7,346 nucleotides of DNA from NCBI GenBank assembly GCA_002176905.1, contig MSYE01000208.1:1-7346 (forward strand), in the 5' to 3' direction. The position numbers and the translations under genes were made by a program. The notes below the pieces were generated by a model. The model did no database searches. It saw only the letters and a list, made by a program, of their open reading frames with translations, and had not been told where the DNA came from. Of the stretch, positions 1-6,386 are shown one piece after another; the first letter of the stretch is position 1, and each line of letters opens with the position of its first letter. Source of the stretch: a bacterium F11 (GTDB lineage: Bacteria; Elusimicrobiota; Elusimicrobia; F11).

Positions 1-305
1 GTGATACACCGATCAACTGATTCTAACTTCAAACTCCAAATCTGACGAATCTCTTGTTTTTGTTTTTTGGCTTCTTTAATCAGAGCTCGCGCAAAAGATT
101 TCTCTTCCTCGGTTTTGGCATCCAGCCATTTTTGATTCGCCTGAGCGATTTCGAGTGCGTAGAATTCCTCCTGATATTGTTTCCAACCACGTCTCTGGTC
201 TTTTCCCAGAACAAGGATGAAAAGAATAAGAAGAAGAACATTTCCCCATAGGAACAAATGTCTAAGGGTAAAGATTTTATGAAACAGATACTCTTTTATT
301 TTCAC
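1..305 (-). CDS. Membrane-anchored c-type cytochrome, probably multiheme, of a bc-type complex (3' end outside window)
   Basis: Reading from a GTG at 305-303 gives 101 codons open to the window edge. The product starts VKIKEYLFHKIF, has one hydrophobic segment at about residues 17-34 (ending LLLILFILVLG), then a charged helical stretch rich in Glu, Lys and Gln (about 35-93). It ends VDRCI followed by two bases (AC) of a Thr codon, so the last visible residues are Cys-Ile-(Thr), the start of what should be a CxxCH heme c motif. GTG is the only usable start, because an in-frame TGA lies four codons upstream. It begins one base after the cytochrome b stop and has no clear Shine-Dalgarno, which suggests translational coupling. 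The likely role is an N-terminally anchored periplasmic cytochrome that takes electrons from the Rieske protein in place of cytochrome c1. The number of hemes cannot be seen. The multiheme call is inference from context. Confidence 0.8.
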   Translation of the reverse strand, partial: MKIKEYLFHKIFTLRHLFLWGNVLLLILFILVLGKDQRRGWKQYQEEFYALEIAQANQKWLDAKTEEEKSFARALIKEAKKQKQEIRQIWSLKLESVDRCI

Positions 306-306
306 G

Positions 307-1944
307 TTAAATATTCAAATTGACTTGGGGTATCGATAAAATATATTTGATATCAAATCCCAGCCTCATGGACATCTTTAGAAACACACCTATCATCATC
401 AACAACAAAACCATACAAACCACATATTGAAGAGGACTCACTTTCTTTAGGTATTTTGTTGGCATAATCACACCCAACATCAGATAAAGAAAAACGGCAA
501 ATCCAAGCCAAACCCCCTGAATAATTGAAAACATGGGAAGGACCCCTAGAATAAGGGCCAATCCAACCGCAATCCCCAAAACCTTAATGAGGGATGACTT
601 TATATGAAAATCTGTTCGGATCAACCTTGGCAAAGCCAGGCCAATAAGGAAGTAGGCCCCCAACAATCCCCCCCCAAGCATCAAAGGCAAATCAAACGTG
701 GGGGGCGGTGGAGGCTTATGAAATGCCCAACTTTCCCATGGCCAATACCATGCCCAATTGGGCCCCCTCATGAATGTCCCTATAATAATAAGGATGAACC
801 ACGCGGCCATACCCGTTAAGAAGACAGTATTGGCAAAAGGACGTTCTTTTAGGGAGTAATATCCCACCCCTGTTTTGGGATCTGGATCAATATAAGGAAT
901 CGCAATTAAACCCATGATGATAATACCTGGTAGAACAACACCCGCTATCCAGGGGTCGAAATACACCAACAATTCCTGAAGACCCAGAAAATACCAAGGG
1001 GCTTTACTCGGATTGGGGGTCACATTGGGATTGGCCATCTCTTCAAGAGGGGCATTTTGAAGAATGGCCCAAGCAACCAAAACGATTAACATTAAGATTG
1101 CTCCAATATATTCACGCACAATGAGATTGGGCCATGTTTCAACTTTTTTATGAGGCTGATCATCAGGATAGGCTGCTGCTGAAAAACCGTCTTTTCTGAC
1201 ACGCCAAAAATGAACAATCATGAGAATTCCCGTTAAAAAGGGAACAGCAATGCAATGCAACACATAAAACCGAACCAACGTCGCCGAACCAACAGAGGTT
1301 CCCCCCAACAATCCAAAACGAGCATCATTTTTGAGTCCCACCCCAAGAAGGGAAGAAAAGGGTCCCTCGGCCCCCACAAAGGGTGTTGCGCTGGCCATGT
1401 TTGTTCCCACCGTAACGGCCCAGATTGCCAATTGATCCCACGGCAGAAGATATCCGGTAAAAGAGAGAAAGAAGGTGAGAAGCAATAACACAACACCCAC
1501 ACCCCAATTAAATTCACGTGGCGATTTATAGGCACCCGTTAAAAAGACCCGAATCATGTGAAGCATCACAAACAAGACCATGGCGTGGGCTGCCCAACGG
1601 TGAATGTTTCGCATAAAAGTGCCGAGGGAAACCACAAATTCCAGATCTTTCATATCCTGATAAGCCAGTCCTACCGTTGGGCGATAATAGAACATGAGAA
1701 TGATGCCACTCACGGTCAAAACCAGGAAGAGCAAAAAGGATAGGCCTCCAAGACCCCAGGTATAAGTGAATTTGACGGCTCGGGGCCGGATACGAGCAGG
1801 ATGAAGGTGAAGCCAAACGTTTCCAAGGATGTGCTGAGCCCGATCACGAGAGGTGTTTTTCCAGGTTCCGCCTCGAAACATGGATCGCCAAATCTGGGTA
1901 TTCACCAGAGTGTCGAAATATTTTTTGAAATCTGGTTTAAACAT
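307..1944 (-). CDS. Cytochrome b (b6 plus subunit IV-like, long form) of a quinol:cytochrome c oxidoreductase
   Basis: This 545-residue integral membrane protein carries two b hemes and the quinol sites of a bc-type complex. Helix B has His115 and His129 in an HRWAAHAM context (13 residues between them). Helix D has His230 and His245 (14 between them, the b6-like spacing). [15 protein letters not shown] (about 162-176) matches the conserved Qo-side segment. A subunit IV-like half follows, with [12 protein letters not shown] (315-326) where classical proteins have PEWY. A Trp/Pro-rich segment (about 395-416, with five consecutive prolines) leads into about four more hydrophobic segments (roughly 420-440, 453-473, 476-494, 505-523). 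These make the protein clearly longer than b6 plus subunit IV. The start ATG overlaps the end of the Rieske gene by 8 bases and lacks a good ribosome binding site, so coupled translation is likely. Family assignment is firm. The role of the C-terminal extension is unknown. Confidence 0.95.
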   Translation of the reverse strand: MFKPDFKKYFDTLVNTQIWRSMFRGGTWKNTSRDRAQHILGNVWLHLHPARIRPRAVKFTYTWGLGGLSFLLFLVLTVSGIILMFYYRPTVGLAYQDMKDLEFVVSLGTFMRNIHRWAAHAMVLFVMLHMIRVFLTGAYKSPREFNWGVGVVLLLLTFFLSFTGYLLPWDQLAIWAVTVGTNMASATPFVGAEGPFSSLLGVGLKNDARFGLLGGTSVGSATLVRFYVLHCIAVPFLTGILMIVHFWRVRKDGFSAAAYPDDQPHKKVETWPNLIVREYIGAILMLIVLVAWAILQNAPLEEMANPNVTPNPSKAPWYFLGLQELLVYFDPWIAGVVLPGIIIMGLIAIPYIDPDPKTGVGYYSLKERPFANTVFLTGMAAWFILIIIGTFMRGPNWAWYWPWESWAFHKPPPPPTFDLPLMLGGGLLGAYFLIGLALPRLIRTDFHIKSSLIKVLGIAVGLALILGVLPMFSIIQGVWLGFAVFLYLMLGVIMPTKYLKKVSPLQYVVCMVLLLMMIGVFLKMSMRLGFDIKYILSIPQVNLNI

Positions 1945-2431
1945 AAATTATAAAAGGAGGTTTCTCTCGAATCCCTTGACGATTTTCCATTATCGCCTTA
2001 TCAATCACAAGATCTCCCTGTGGAGTGGATGTCACCTGAACACGCCACAACGGCTTGGGTGCAGGCCCAGCGATCACATCACCATCAAGGTTGTAATTGG
2101 ATCCATGGCACGGACACCGAAATCGAGACTCCGCCGGAAACCAATTGGGGGTACATCCGAGATGGGTACAACGTGCCCACATAGAATAAAGTTGGTTTTC
2201 GGTTCTCACAATCCAAACCCGATTGGCGGCATCAATGGTAACCCCGAGCGGATAATCGGTTACCTTTCCTGCGCGAAATTTTTGGGAAGGTTCATACAAA
2301 ACATTGGGAAGGAAGAATCGAAGAACACCGCCCATTGAGGCGGCCAGAAAAGCGAGGAATGAGCTCCAGCCCCAAAAAAGAAAGGATCGACGGGTTAATG
2401 TGGGGGATTTTAATATTGGCTCGTCAGACAT
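1937..2431 (-). CDS. Rieske [2Fe-2S] protein of a bc-type complex
   Basis: This 164-residue Rieske iron-sulfur subunit passes electrons from quinol to a c-type cytochrome on the outer face of the membrane. Both cluster-binding boxes are intact: CTHLGC (88-93) and CPCHGS (106-111). Cys88, His90, Cys106 and His109 serve as ligands, and Cys93 with Cys108 forms the expected disulfide. GPAPKPL (122-128) is the conserved Pro loop. The N terminus carries a twin-arginine-like motif (TRRSFLFWG, 13-21) before a hydrophobic stretch to about residue 41, consistent with Tat export and an uncleaved anchor. The ATG shares one base with the rplA stop codon (TGATG) and has no Shine-Dalgarno of its own, so ribosomes finishing rplA probably reinitiate here. 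It lies directly upstream of cytochrome b, as usual for these operons. The ribosomal-protein gene before it is the unusual part. Confidence 0.96.
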   Translation of the reverse strand: MSDEPILKSPTLTRRSFLFWGWSSFLAFLAASMGGVLRFFLPNVLYEPSQKFRAGKVTDYPLGVTIDAANRVWIVRTENQLYSMWARCTHLGCTPNWFPAESRFRCPCHGSNYNLDGDVIAGPAPKPLWRVQVTSTPQGDLVIDKAIMENRQGIREKPPFIIYV

Positions 2432-3123
2432 CAGACAACAGTTTCATGTGCCAATCGAACGCCTGCACCCATTGTCGAGGTTAAGGTTACCGAACGAATA
2501 TAGGTTCCTTTTGCTGTTGAAGGTTTGGCGTTGAGAACAGCATGCAAAACGGCTTGAATATTTTCTGATAAGGCACCTGTTTCAAATGAAACTTTCCCAA
2601 CAGCAGCGTGAAGGTTACCAGAATCATCAGTTTTAAATTCAATTCGGCCTGATTTCAATTCTTTCACAGTCCGACCAATATCAAACGTAACGGTTCCTGC
2701 CTTGGGATTTGGCATCAGCCCTTTGGGACCAAGAACTTTACCGAGTTTGGATAAATCCTTCATAACATCAGGGGTTGCAACAAGAACGTCAAACCCAAAC
2801 CATCCCTTCTGAATTTTCTCAATAATATCTGAATCTCCGATAAAATCGGCCCCAGCTGCTTCGGCTTCTTTGACTTTTTCTCCCTTTGCTACCACAGCAA
2901 CCATTTTCGTTTTTCCGAGCCCTTTTGGAAGAACAGTGGTTCCACGAACTTGTTGATCGGTTTTTTTGGGATCAATTCCCAAATGTATGTGAATTTCAAC
3001 AGATTCATCAAATTTTGCGGTGGCATTTTTCTTCACAACATCAACGGCCTCAGAAAGACCCCAACGCTTGGAACGGTCGATGTTTTCTAAAATTGTCTTC
3101 CTTCGTTTTGTCACTTTGACCAT
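2431..3123 (-). CDS. rplA: 50S ribosomal protein L1
   Basis: This 230-residue protein has the normal length for bacterial L1, which forms the mobile stalk of the large subunit next to the E site. The family signature [20 protein letters not shown] occupies about residues 126-145, and the C terminus has the usual [14 protein letters not shown] segment, here ending in a slightly different tail (AHETVV). The start ATG follows the rplK stop after a single base. A GAGG ribosome binding site lies 9 bases upstream, inside the end of rplK. In well-studied bacteria L1 also represses translation of its own rplK-rplA mRNA. I do not recognise a classical L1-binding structure here. The next gene downstream is a Rieske protein rather than rplJ, and the two overlap by one base. 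Confidence 0.98.
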   Translation of the reverse strand: MVKVTKRRKTILENIDRSKRWGLSEAVDVVKKNATAKFDESVEIHIHLGIDPKKTDQQVRGTTVLPKGLGKTKMVAVVAKGEKVKEAEAAGADFIGDSDIIEKIQKGWFGFDVLVATPDVMKDLSKLGKVLGPKGLMPNPKAGTVTFDIGRTVKELKSGRIEFKTDDSGNLHAAVGKVSFETGALSENIQAVLHAVLNAKPSTAKGTYIRSVTLTSTMGAGVRLAHETVV

Positions 3124-3124
3124 C

Positions 3125-3550
3125 TTACTTTACCTCAATTCCCATTGATCTCGCTGTTCCCGCCACCATTCGTTGTGCGGCCTTGGGATCTGACGTGTTT
3201 AAATCTGGCATCTTTTCCTTGGCAATACTGGCCAACTGCTCTTGGTTGATGGCTCCCACTTTGTCCTTATTCGGAACGGAGGAGGCCTTTGCCAAACCCG
3301 CGGCCTTCTTCAAGAGAGCAGAAACGGGTGGCATTTTTGTTATAAAGGTAAACGAACGATCTGTAAAGATGGTAATGACCGCCGGAATGATCATCCCAGC
3401 TTCCATCTTTTTTGTCTTTTCATTAAATTGCTTACAAAAATCCATAATCTGAACACCGTGCTGTCCGAGGGCGGGGCCAATGGGAGGAGCGGGATTGGCT
3501 CCACCTGCTGGTATTTGCAGTTTTACTTGTGTTTTAACTTGTTTTGGCAT
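3125..3550 (-). CDS. rplK: 50S ribosomal protein L11
   Basis: At 141 residues this is standard L11 length. L11 binds the GTPase-associated region of 23S rRNA and takes part in factor binding and RelA activation. The N-terminal domain shows the proline-rich [20 protein letters not shown] segment (about 19-38). The C-terminal rRNA-binding domain ends with the signature [15 protein letters not shown]. The start is supported by an AAAGGA ribosome binding site a few bases upstream, which sits in the loop of a small hairpin (3552-3572). The gene lies 31 bases after nusG and one base before rplA, in the conserved nusG-rplK-rplA order. Confidence 0.98.
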   Translation of the reverse strand: MPKQVKTQVKLQIPAGGANPAPPIGPALGQHGVQIMDFCKQFNEKTKKMEAGMIIPAVITIFTDRSFTFITKMPPVSALLKKAAGLAKASSVPNKDKVGAINQEQLASIAKEKMPDLNTSDPKAAQRMVAGTARSMGIEVK

Positions 3551-3551
3551 T

Positions 3552-3572
3552 TCTTAGTTCCTTTAACTAAAA
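3552..3572 (-). promoter_or_regulatory. Hairpin presenting the rplK ribosome binding site in its loop
   Basis: On the minus strand TTAGTT (3570-3565) pairs perfectly with AACTAA (3559-3554). One U-G wobble and one further pair extend the stem to eight. The five-base loop is AAAGG, the Shine-Dalgarno of rplK, so it would be held single-stranded. The structure fills most of the 31-base nusG-rplK gap. Pairing is seen directly. A regulatory function is inference, and the stem is AT-rich and weak. Confidence 0.4.
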
Positions 3573-3581
3573 TTTTTGGGT

Positions 3582-4133
3582 TTAGACTTTCTCAACTTGA
3601 AGATAATCCAGCTCAACAGGGGTTGCCCGACCGAATATGCTCACGGTAACCTTTAGTTTTGCTCGCTCTTCATTAATTTCCTCAACCGTTCCCACAAAAT
3701 GGCGGAAAGGCCCGTCATTGATACGAACACTTTCGCCCCGATCAAATACGATGGCTGGCCTTGGTTTGGATGTTTTGGGTGTTGCATTCAACTCAATCAT
3801 TCGATCCACATCTTGCGGGGTTAGGGGAATGGGTTTTGCTCCTCCCAAAAAGCCTGTCACACCAGGTGTACTGCGTATCAGGTAACAAGCCTGATTCGAT
3901 GGAACCATTTCCACCAGCACATACCCTGGGAAAAACTTTCTTCGTCGAATCTGTTTTTTGTTCTTCTTGAGTTCAATCACTTCTTCGGTGGGGATCACCA
4001 CTTGAAAGATCTTTTCTGCCAAATCTCTAATGGCAATTGATTTCTCAATAGATGATCGTACTTTATCTTCATGCCCCGAATAGGTATGAATCAAAAACCA
4101 ATTTTTTTCTAATTTTTCTGTTTGTTCAGTCAT
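3582..4133 (-). CDS. nusG: Transcription termination/antitermination factor NusG
   Basis: This 183-residue protein has the length and two-domain layout of NusG, which binds RNA polymerase and links it to Rho or to ribosomal S10. The NGN domain spans about residues 10-120, starting at [15 protein letters not shown] and including the [13 protein letters not shown] core (about 63-75) and [10 protein letters not shown] (about 89-98). A C-terminal KOW domain follows at about 130-183 ([11 protein letters not shown], ending LDYLQVEKV). The gene begins 12 bases after the secE stop with only a weak ribosome binding site. The secE-nusG-rplK-rplA order is the classic arrangement. Nothing in the sequence looks aberrant. 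Confidence 0.98.
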   Translation of the reverse strand: MTEQTEKLEKNWFLIHTYSGHEDKVRSSIEKSIAIRDLAEKIFQVVIPTEEVIELKKNKKQIRRRKFFPGYVLVEMVPSNQACYLIRSTPGVTGFLGGAKPIPLTPQDVDRMIELNATPKTSKPRPAIVFDRGESVRINDGPFRHFVGTVEEINEERAKLKVTVSIFGRATPVELDYLQVEKV

Positions 4134-4145
4134 AATTATTGTGGA

Positions 4146-4325
4146 TCACACCAGGATCGATATGACAATTTGCCAAATCTTATCAACCCCAAGAATATAG
4201 AACGCCAAAAAGATGGACAATATAATGACTATCCACGTAGAAGCGATCATTTGCGGAGTAGTTAACCAGGCAACCTGTTTTAATTCAAGCCAGGCTTCCT
4301 TTACAAAAGTTATTGCTTTATTCAT
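4146..4325 (-). CDS. secE: Preprotein translocase subunit SecE (short single-helix form)
   Basis: This is a small 59-residue gene. The product starts MNKAITFVKEAWLELKQVAW, with the SecE amphipathic segment and the expected Leu-Lys-x-Val-x-Trp motif followed by TTPQMIAST. One transmembrane helix follows (about residues 31-44, WIVIILSIFLAFYI) and then a short tail ending ISILV. SecE clamps SecY in the export channel. Its length matches the single-helix form common outside the enterobacteria. It lies between tRNA-Trp (24 bases upstream) and nusG (12 bases downstream), as in many bacteria. There is no obvious Shine-Dalgarno, so the start rests on homology and on being the first in-frame ATG after the tRNA. 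Confidence 0.95.
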   Translation of the reverse strand: MNKAITFVKEAWLELKQVAWLTTPQMIASTWIVIILSIFLAFYILGVDKIWQIVISILV

Positions 4326-4349
4326 TGACGTATTTAAGGGGTTTTAATC

Positions 4350-4420
4350 CGGGAGTGGTAGGACTTGAACCTACAGTCCCGGTTTTGGAGACCGGTGGTT
4401 TGCCATTAACCGACACTCCC
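4350..4420 (-). tRNA. tRNA-Trp (anticodon CCA)
   Basis: A full cloverleaf can be folded. The acceptor stem is GGGAGTG with CACTCCC. The D stem is GGTT/AACC, and the anticodon stem CCGGT/ACCGG holds loop CTCCAAA with anticodon CCA. The T arm is GTAGG, TTCAAGT, CCTAC. The discriminator base is G, as expected for tRNA-Trp, and the CCA tail is not encoded. Its first base is also the last base of the rpmG stop codon. A tRNA-Trp before secE is a conserved arrangement in many bacteria. Confidence 0.97.
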
Positions 4421-4587
4421 TACTTTGAGAGCTTAACCTCTCTATGAAGCGTGTGGCGGCGAAGACGGGAGGAGTACTTCTTAATTTCAATCTTTTTCCT
4501 CTCTCCCTTTTTCTTTCCTTTTTCAAAATGATAATTGATGTCGCCGGTCTCCGTACATTTTAAACCAACAACATTGCGTTCCGCCAT
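4420..4587 (-). CDS. rpmG: 50S ribosomal protein L33
   Basis: This 55-residue protein starts MAERNVVGLKCTETGDINYH, followed by a strongly basic middle (EKGKKKGERKKIEIKKYSS) and RLRRHTLHREVKLSK. The pattern matches L33, a small large-subunit protein near the E site. The zinc-binding form has two CxxC pairs. Here only Cys11 remains and the second pair is replaced by YSS, so this is a zinc-independent (C-minus) type with a relict cysteine. The start is backed by GAGGTG about 5 bases upstream. The gene sits between tuf and tRNA-Trp, a common place for rpmG. Its TAG stop shares its final G with the first base of the tRNA. Confidence 0.95.
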   Translation of the reverse strand: MAERNVVGLKCTETGDINYHFEKGKKKGERKKIEIKKYSSRLRRHTLHREVKLSK

Positions 4588-4635
4588 TTCACACCTCTAT
4601 ATTTGTTTTTCTGAGAAGTCCTCAGATTTGGATAT

Positions 4636-5832
4636 TTATTGAGTAACCTCGACGACGACACCAGCTCCGACAGTGTGACCGCCTTCTCTTATCGCAAATC
4701 GCACACCTTTCTCTAAAGCCACAGGAACCATAAGTTCCACATCCAGTGTCACGTTATCTCCTGGCATCACCATCTCAGTTCCCTTGGGAAGGACAACCGT
4801 TCCTGTCACATCTGTGGTTCGAACATAAAACTGGGGACGGTAGTTATTAAAGAAAGGAGTGTGTCGTCCTCCTTCTTCCTTACTAAGAATATATACCTCA
4901 CCCTTAAACTTCTTATGTGGGGTAATGGCACCAGGGGCTGAGATCACGTGTCCACGTTCAATCTGATCTTTTTCTACACCACGCAAAAGGACACCAATAT
5001 TATCGCCAGCTTGAGCCTCATCCAAAAGCTTCCTAAACATTTCAATTCCGGTGGCAACTGACTTTCTTGTTGCAGTAAGACCAACAATTTCGACAGCATC
5101 ACCAATTTTGACTTTTCCTCTCTCCACTCGGCCTGTGGCTACAGTTCCGCGGCCCGTAATAGAGAAAACGTCTTCAACAGACATCAAGAATGGTTTTTCG
5201 GTATCTCGTTGAGGTTCAGGAATGGCTTCATCAAGAGCCTGAATCAATTTATCAATGGAAGGTTCTCCCAATTCACCTGAATCGCCTTGATGGGCTTTTA
5301 GTGCACTTCCATGAATAATAGGAACCTTGTCTCCATCAAACTCATATTTGGTAAGAAGTTCTCGAACTTCCAGTTCAACCAAATTCAGTAGTTCCTTATC
5401 ATCTACAAGATCGCATTTGTTCAAATAAACAACCAAACTGGGAACGTTCACTTGTCGAGCCAACAACACATGTTCCCGGGTTTGAGGCATGGGACCATCT
5501 GCAGCAGAAACGACCAAAATCGCTCCATCCATCTGAGCTGCACCGGTAATCATGTTCTTAATATAGTCAGCATGACCAGGACAGTCGATGTGGGCATAGT
5601 GTCTCTTATCAGATTCATATTCCACGTGAGAAACCGCGATGGTGAGAATCTTGCTTTCATCACGGACGGTTCCTCCTTTGGCAATGTCGGCATAGGCTTT
5701 CTCTTGAGCTTTGCCTTGCTTTGCGAGGACTTTGGTCATTGCGGCTGTTAGGGTGGTTTTACCATGGTCCACATGGCCAATGGTTCCCACATTCATATGA
5801 GGTTTTGTTCTTTCAAACTTCGGCTTCGACAT
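4636..5832 (-). CDS. tuf: Elongation factor Tu
   Basis: This 398-residue translational GTPase delivers aminoacyl-tRNA to the ribosome. The GTP-binding motifs are intact: P-loop GHVDHGKT (19-26), DCPGHAD (83-89), NKCD (138-141) and SAL (176-178). Domains 2 and 3 continue without gaps to the end ([13 protein letters not shown]). The switch I/effector segment is unusual. Where most EF-Tu proteins have a KARGITI-type sequence, this one reads [15 protein letters not shown] (about 58-72): Thr64 is kept but the RGI before it is replaced by KIL. The remainder fits a functional EF-Tu. A strong ribosome binding site (GGAGGA) lies 8 bases before the ATG. The gene follows tRNA-Gly and tRNA-Thr and precedes rpmG, the common arrangement for a tRNA-linked tuf. 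Confidence 0.98.
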   Translation of the reverse strand: MSKPKFERTKPHMNVGTIGHVDHGKTTLTAAMTKVLAKQGKAQEKAYADIAKGGTVRDESKILTIAVSHVEYESDKRHYAHIDCPGHADYIKNMITGAAQMDGAILVVSAADGPMPQTREHVLLARQVNVPSLVVYLNKCDLVDDKELLNLVELEVRELLTKYEFDGDKVPIIHGSALKAHQGDSGELGEPSIDKLIQALDEAIPEPQRDTEKPFLMSVEDVFSITGRGTVATGRVERGKVKIGDAVEIVGLTATRKSVATGIEMFRKLLDEAQAGDNIGVLLRGVEKDQIERGHVISAPGAITPHKKFKGEVYILSKEEGGRHTPFFNNYRPQFYVRTTDVTGTVVLPKGTEMVMPGDNVTLDVELMVPVALEKGVRFAIREGGHTVGAGVVVEVTQ

Positions 5833-5840
5833 TGCTTATT

Positions 5841-5846
5841 TCCTCC
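5841..5846 (-). promoter_or_regulatory. Strong ribosome binding site of tuf
   Basis: GGAGGA lies 8 bases before the tuf ATG and is the best Shine-Dalgarno match in the window. It fixes the start codon and fits the high expression expected of EF-Tu. Confidence 0.85.
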
Positions 5847-5868
5847 GATAATGGATTACTTAACTTAA

Positions 5869-5926
5869 GAAATTTGATATTTGAACTTTAAGAAAAATTG
5901 GATCAATCTTTCCTGCATCAAATTTC
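5869..5926. repeat. AT-rich inverted repeat in the tuf leader
   Basis: GAAATTTGAT (5869-5878) and ATCAAATTTC (5917-5926) are perfect 10-base inverted copies separated by 38 bases. A further AAATTTC follows the second arm. They lie in the 141-base region between tRNA-Thr and tuf. AT-rich dyads of this size can arise by chance, and no function is shown. No convincing separate tuf promoter was found here. Confidence 0.35.
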
Positions 5927-5952
5927 AAATTTCTTTTTTCAAATAACGACCT

Positions 5953-5968
5953 TTTGCCTTTTGGCAAA
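5953..5968 (-). other. Small hairpin just downstream of tRNA-Thr
   Basis: TTTGCC and GGCAAA form a 6-bp stem with a four-base A loop on the transcribed strand, starting 5 bases after the tRNA-Thr 3' end. It has no downstream U-tract, so it is not a normal intrinsic terminator. A role in 3' processing of the tRNA or separation from the tuf mRNA is possible but inferred. Confidence 0.5.
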
Positions 5969-5973
5969 TTTTT

Positions 5974-6046
5974 AGCTGGAGAGCGGGATCGAACCGCCGA
6001 CCTCGTCCTTACCAAGGACGTGCTCTACCAACTGAGCTACCCCAGC
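5974..6046 (-). tRNA. tRNA-Thr (anticodon GGT)
   Basis: The cloverleaf is complete. Acceptor GCTGGGG pairs with CTCCAGC (one G-U pair). The D arm contains AGCTCAGTTGGTAGAGC. The anticodon stem CGTCC/GGACG holds loop TTGGTAA with anticodon GGT, and the T arm contains GGTTCGATCC. The discriminator is U and CCA is not encoded. A perfect hairpin ends 2 nt before the 5' end. tRNA-Thr(GGT) directly upstream of tuf is common in bacteria. Confidence 0.97.
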
Positions 6047-6048
6047 AC

Positions 6049-6071
6049 AAAATTCGCCTTCAGCGAATTTT
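6049..6071 (-). other. Perfect hairpin ending 2 nt before tRNA-Thr
   Basis: AAAATTCGC (6049-6057) and GCGAATTTT (6063-6071) form a 9-bp perfect stem around a 5-base loop. The hairpin ends exactly two bases upstream of the mature tRNA-Thr. A similar hairpin occupies the same position before tRNA-Gly. It may guide 5' processing of the precursor. That function is inference. Confidence 0.7.
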
Positions 6072-6100
6072 CGAGCTCGAGCTCGAGCTTGAGCTCGATC
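6071..6100. repeat. Hexanucleotide tandem repeat (TCGAGC)
   Basis: Five consecutive six-base units lie between tRNA-Thr and tRNA-Gly: TCGAGC three times, then the variants TTGAGC and TCGATC. The unit contains the self-complementary GAGCTC, so the array can fold on itself in several registers. It abuts the hairpin upstream of tRNA-Thr. It looks like a simple sequence array that could vary in copy number. Confidence 0.8.
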
Positions 6101-6102
6101 TA

Positions 6103-6120
6103 ATGCTCGCGCTCAAGCAT
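6103..6120 (-). other. Short hairpin in the tRNA-Gly/tRNA-Thr spacer
   Basis: ATGCT (6103-6107) and AGCAT (6116-6120) can pair around an 8-base loop that itself contains GCGC. The stem is short, and the site adjoins the hexanucleotide repeat, so the array may offer competing folds. It is weakly supported and no function is evident. Confidence 0.35.
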
Positions 6121-6147
6121 GGTCTCACCCCTAAGGATCATCAAATA

Positions 6148-6218
6148 AGCGGGTGAAGGGAATCGAACCCTCGTCTCAAGCTTGGAAGGCTCGCGTTCTA
6201 CCATTGAACCACACCCGC
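6148..6218 (-). tRNA. tRNA-Gly (anticodon TCC)
   Basis: The acceptor stem is GCGGGTG with CACCCGC. The D arm contains GGTTCAATGGTAGAAC. The anticodon stem CGAGC/GCTTG holds loop CTTCCAA with anticodon TCC, and the T arm contains AGGGTTCGATTCCCT. The discriminator is U, the usual base for tRNA-Gly, and CCA is not encoded. It is the first structural gene of the cluster behind the promoter near 6381. A tRNA-Tyr, which often precedes this tRNA in comparable tuf clusters, was not found. Confidence 0.97.
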
Positions 6219-6220
6219 AA

Positions 6221-6241
6221 AATTTTGCTCACGGCAAAATT
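6221..6241 (-). other. Perfect hairpin ending 2 nt before tRNA-Gly
   Basis: AATTTTGC (6221-6228) and GCAAAATT (6234-6241) form an 8-bp perfect stem with a 5-base loop. The hairpin ends two bases upstream of the mature tRNA-Gly, the same geometry as the one before tRNA-Thr. The arm next to the tRNA also belongs to a 12-base palindrome (GCAAAATTTTGC, 6217-6228) that reaches two bases into the tRNA, so alternative pairing is possible. Confidence 0.7.
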
Positions 6242-6357
6242 GACACTGGGACCTATCCGCTGGCACAGTTCCAATGCCTTTTCAAGCGAAATTCTCAATC
6301 GCAAGATTTCCCTATTGATGCAAGCTAAACGAGGATAAATCGCTGGGGTTGAGGAGA

Positions 6358-6386
6358 TTTATAACATAAGGAGCCAATAGAGTCAA
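6358..6386 (-). promoter_or_regulatory. Sigma-70-type promoter of the tRNA-tuf-ribosomal operon
   Basis: TTGACT (-35, 6386-6381) is followed after exactly 17 bases by TATAAA (-10, 6363-6358), each one mismatch from consensus. Transcription would start near 6351 and give a leader of about 130 bases before tRNA-Gly. The site lies in the 197-base gap after the regulator gene, which is where the cluster promoter is expected. It is the only strong promoter I see, so it may drive everything down to the cytochrome genes. Confidence 0.7.

Noticed and set aside
30..70. Possible frameshift in the A-rich run of the cytochrome c gene
   Set aside because: A first reading seemed to hit a stop. Careful re-reading shows the frame is continuous through the run to the DRCI segment.
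54..251. A 65-codon plus-strand reading frame near the window start
   Set aside because: It is antisense to the cytochrome c gene, which fits the operon and ends in a heme-binding Cys.
1953..1960. A perfect AAAGGAGG on the plus strand
   Set aside because: It resembles a ribosome binding site but no plus-strand start codon with a credible reading frame follows at proper distance. It lies inside the Rieske/cytochrome b overlap region.
1853..2338. A 161-codon plus-strand reading frame
   Set aside because: It lies opposite the Rieske gene, whose cluster-binding motifs are intact. The plus-strand product has no recognisable domain.
3242..3649. A 135-codon plus-strand reading frame
   Set aside because: It runs antisense to rplK and the end of nusG, both certain genes, and has no family features.
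5878..5910. Second promoter directly upstream of tuf
   Set aside because: TTGATC has CAAATA after a 17-base spacer, but the -10 match is poor in an AT-rich background, so it is not called.
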